DNA of 64,000 nt from assembly GCF_031157255.1 (NCBI RefSeq), contig NZ_JAVIFX010000003.1:248001-312000 (forward strand), read 5' to 3'. Shown here one piece after another: positions 62,149 to 64,000 of the stretch. Numbering within the stretch: position 1 is the first letter of the stretch; every line of letters starts with the position of its first letter. The notes beneath the pieces are model-generated. The model worked only from the letters and a program-made list of their open reading frames with translations, ran no database searches and had not been told where the DNA came from. Made by a program: the position numbers and the translations under genes. Origin of the DNA: Bradyrhizobium sp. LHD-71. Its GTDB lineage: Bacteria; Pseudomonadota; Alphaproteobacteria; Rhizobiales; Xanthobacteraceae.

Positions 62149-64000
62149 ATGTCTGGCACAAGTGCGGCCGTGAAGGGCGCCACCGAAAAGCGTCCAGCGT
62201 CTGCCGAGCGAGCTGCTGACGAGGGCAGGACAGCAGCGGCCAATAACAACCAGATGCAAGCGGGCGGGGCTCAGGATAACCACCCGTCGCCCGCAGCCCA
62301 GGCGGATCCAGAATTCGATGCCGCCCTGCAGAAAGCGCAGCACGCGCGGAGCCGAGCAGATGGAAATCCGCAGCCGGTTCGCGGCAATGAGGTTCCGCAC
62401 GAGGTTAGACCCGGCGACACTCTTCACGGCATAGCGCAAGAATATCGCGCGCCGTTTTCCGATGTTCTGAACGCTAACGGGCAGTTTCGCGATCCCGATC
62501 GCATCAGGCCCGGCGATGTGGCGTTCGTACCGAATGCCGATCCGCGCGTCGTAAGCGCGCGCGAGCAGGTTGCCGGTGCGCATCGCGCAGAAGAAAACGT
62601 CGTTTCGCTGGAACAGATGGCGCGCGCCTCCAACTCCACGCCAGCCGCGCGCGAGCTTGCGAGCATCGAACTGGATGGCGCCCGCGGCGAGGTCGCGCAG
62701 CGCTGGGGCGACATTCAGCGTTCCGTGGAGAACGAATTGCGGGAGGCCGGGCGCAATGCGGCGCTTCCCGACCTCGCCGCTCGTCCTGCGCTCGACGAAA
62801 TACGCGGCCGCGTTCCTGACGATCCGAAGTATCAGGAAACGGTCGAGAGAGCGCGCGCCGCGGTCGACGCCGAATGGCGGCAAGGGGGGACGACGCAGGC
62901 CGAACTGAGCGGCCTGGTCGGTGATGCGCGGACGGCCGATCGCTCGCTCGCATCCCTGGAAGCTACCGCGCATGACACTGATGCGACGTCCGGCCAGCGC
63001 GCGCTTGCGGAAGCGCAAAGCGCCTCCAGCGCTGCGTGGACTAACGTCCGCAGGGAAGTCGAAGGGCATCTCCGCCTGCTCGGCACCGGCCAGCCATATC
63101 CCGAGGAAGCTGTCCGTCCACAGCTCGACGAACTGAGGCGGACTTTTCCCGATGATCCCAAGGTCAGGGATACGATCGACGCGGCCTACCGCAACGTGAC
63201 CGGCGATTGGCGCAAGCAGGGATGGACGCGCGATACGCTTGGCAGTGTCGTCGAAAAATATGGTTCGGTTGAACAGGCGCAGCGCGACGTCGATGCGGCG
63301 CGCGTCGCTGGTCCGCAAGCGCAAGCCCGTCTAGCGGGCCTCGAATCGCATCTGGAAGCGCAACGAACCGCCCTGCGCGAGGAGATCGAGCGACAACTTG
63401 ATGGTGTTGCCGGCCAGGTACCGGCGCAGCAGCGTGAAATGGCGATCGGCGCGCGTGCTACCCTGATCCAAGAGCACGGTCCGGACGACGCGGCATTCAA
63501 GGAGATCGTTGACCAGGCGACCTATAATAAGACCGTGCAGCCCGGCGTCGACGCTGTGCGCAATGCTTACCAGACAGATGGTGCACAGGCGGCGGCCGAG
63601 ACGCTGCGCCAGCAGACCGAAAACGTCTCGCCGGAGACAGCGGAACGGATTGTCGCGGCAACTCTGCCGACGATCGACAGAATCGCCGGCGACATGAAGC
63701 AGAGCCTCACGGAAGGCGGCCCGATTGAGTATCAGGACGTCGCGGGCGTTTACGGCAATATCGCTACGGCAACGGACTACGCCGCTCGCGGAAACGATGG
63801 CGTCCAGGTGGCAGGCCAGGTGGCCGCAACGATGCTGCGGCATCTTCCAAGTGAGAAATTCCAACCGCACGTCCAGGACAGCCCGGCCTATCCGTTGCCT
63901 GCCTATCAGGAAGCCGTGATGCAGTCGGTGAGCGGCGGTGCCGGCGCGACACTTGCGCTGGAGATGGCGACGCAGCTCAAGGACGCCGATCGGACGAGCG
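62149..64000 (+). CDS. large LysM-domain protein, probable T3SS effector/toxin (cut by window edge)
   Basis: The frame is open from ATG 62149 to the right edge, so at least 617 residues. Residues ~88-135 are a LysM domain (HEVRPGDTLHGIAQEYRAPFSDVLNANGQ, RPGDVAFVPN), a peptidoglycan-binding fold. After it the protein is long, helical and Ala/Arg/Glu-rich, with repeated 'PxxRPQLDELRRTFPDDPKVRDTI' and 'WRQGGTT' type modules (three similar copies at about 215-245, 320-350 and 425-465). There is no signal peptide. A tts-box-like element drives it. The style matches the body of large polymorphic toxins, so a toxin domain may lie beyond the window; the C-terminus is unseen. Confidence 0.8.
   Translation, partial: MSGTSAAVKGATEKRPASAERAADEGRTAAANNNQMQAGGAQDNHPSPAAQADPEFDAALQKAQHARSRADGNPQPVRGNEVPHEVRPGDTLHGIAQEYRAPFSDVLNANGQFRDPDRIRPGDVAFVPNADPRVVSAREQVAGAHRAEENVVSLEQMARASNSTPAARELASIELDGARGEVAQRWGDIQRSVENELREAGRNAALPDLAARPALDEIRGRVPDDPKYQETVERARAAVDAEWRQGGTTQAELSGLVGDARTADRSLASLEATAHDTDATSGQRALAEAQSASSAAWTNVRREVEGHLRLLGTGQPYPEEAVRPQLDELRRTFPDDPKVRDTIDAAYRNVTGDWRKQGWTRDTLGSVVEKYGSVEQAQRDVDAARVAGPQAQARLAGLESHLEAQRTALREEIERQLDGVAGQVPAQQREMAIGARATLIQEHGPDDAAFKEIVDQATYNKTVQPGVDAVRNAYQTDGAQAAAETLRQQTENVSPETAERIVAATLPTIDRIAGDMKQSLTEGGPIEYQDVAGVYGNIATATDYAARGNDGVQVAGQVAATMLRHLPSEKFQPHVQDSPAYPLPAYQEAVMQSVSGGAGATLALEMATQLKDADRTS

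Noticed and set aside
62122..63324. 400-codon minus-strand frame opposite the LysM gene
   Set aside because: Antisense to a gene with a clear LysM domain and promoter element; composition is that of a shadow frame.

Overview
The window is high-GC alphaproteobacterial DNA, most like the Bradyrhizobium/Rhodopseudomonas/Afipia group (Hyphomicrobiales). Pointers are a CpdR-type response regulator, a CpaC/CpaD-type secretin pair, a NopE-like DUF1521 protein, a ROSE-like thermometer before a small heat-shock gene, an MmgR/alpha-r8-like sRNA and rhizobial-style T3SS genes. All family calls are from reading protein sequence and motifs; no database search was run.

Region 1 (1-19 kb) is core metabolism and housekeeping: an M16 peptidase (cut by the left edge), a DUF3035/BamF-like exported protein, lspA, a TfdA-like dioxygenase, gltD and gltB, a heat-regulated hsp20, a lysophospholipase-like hydrolase, a TSUP permease with a divergent LysR regulator, a HisN-type phosphatase, the sRNA, an N-formylglutamate amidohydrolase, cpdR, tRNA-Val(GAC) and recQ. 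At 19.1-21.0 kb sits an orphan polymorphic toxin with a CdiA-type nuclease C-terminus and a probable immunity gene.

Region 2 (21-35 kb) is catabolic and transport DNA. It holds an Lrp regulator divergent from diaminopropionate ammonia-lyase, then a LysR regulator divergent from a tripartite tricarboxylate transporter (tctC-B-A) fused translationally to a LamB/YcsF gene. Two large palindromic repeats follow. Last is a LacI-controlled operon for a TRAP transporter, a VOC protein, a RuBisCO-like protein and a DUF1537 kinase, probably for a sugar-acid such as 3-oxo-isoapionate.

Region 3 (35.7-64 kb, continuing off the right edge) is the most unusual part: a non-flagellar type III secretion locus. 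A histidine kinase and an OmpR-type regulator precede a CpaC-type secretin and a CpaD-like lipoprotein. A minus-strand operon sctI-J-K-L-N-O-Q-R-S-T-U meets them head-on. On the plus strand follow an N-domain-only secretin fragment (RhcC1-like), two tiny glycine-rich proteins, sctD, an SctX-like and an SctY-like gene, sctV and a TadD-like TPR lipoprotein. The outer-membrane part therefore looks Tad-pilus derived and the inner-membrane part is T3SS.

The cargo is striking. A 1058-residue protein ends in a DNA/RNA non-specific endonuclease and is followed directly by a YezG-type immunity gene; this is an antibacterial toxin/immunity arrangement. Next come a NopE-like protein with a GDPH self-cleavage motif and a large LysM protein. 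Five copies of a roughly 30-bp tts-box-like element (TCAGCTT-N4-TCAGCTT, 11-bp repeat) lie before sctI, the small Gly-rich gene, the nuclease toxin, the NopE-like gene and the LysM gene. This ties the toxin to the secretion regulon. No translocon genes were recognised, and the SctU self-cleavage motif NPTH reads NATL. My leading hypothesis is a T3SS that delivers antibacterial toxins rather than, or as well as, eukaryotic effectors.
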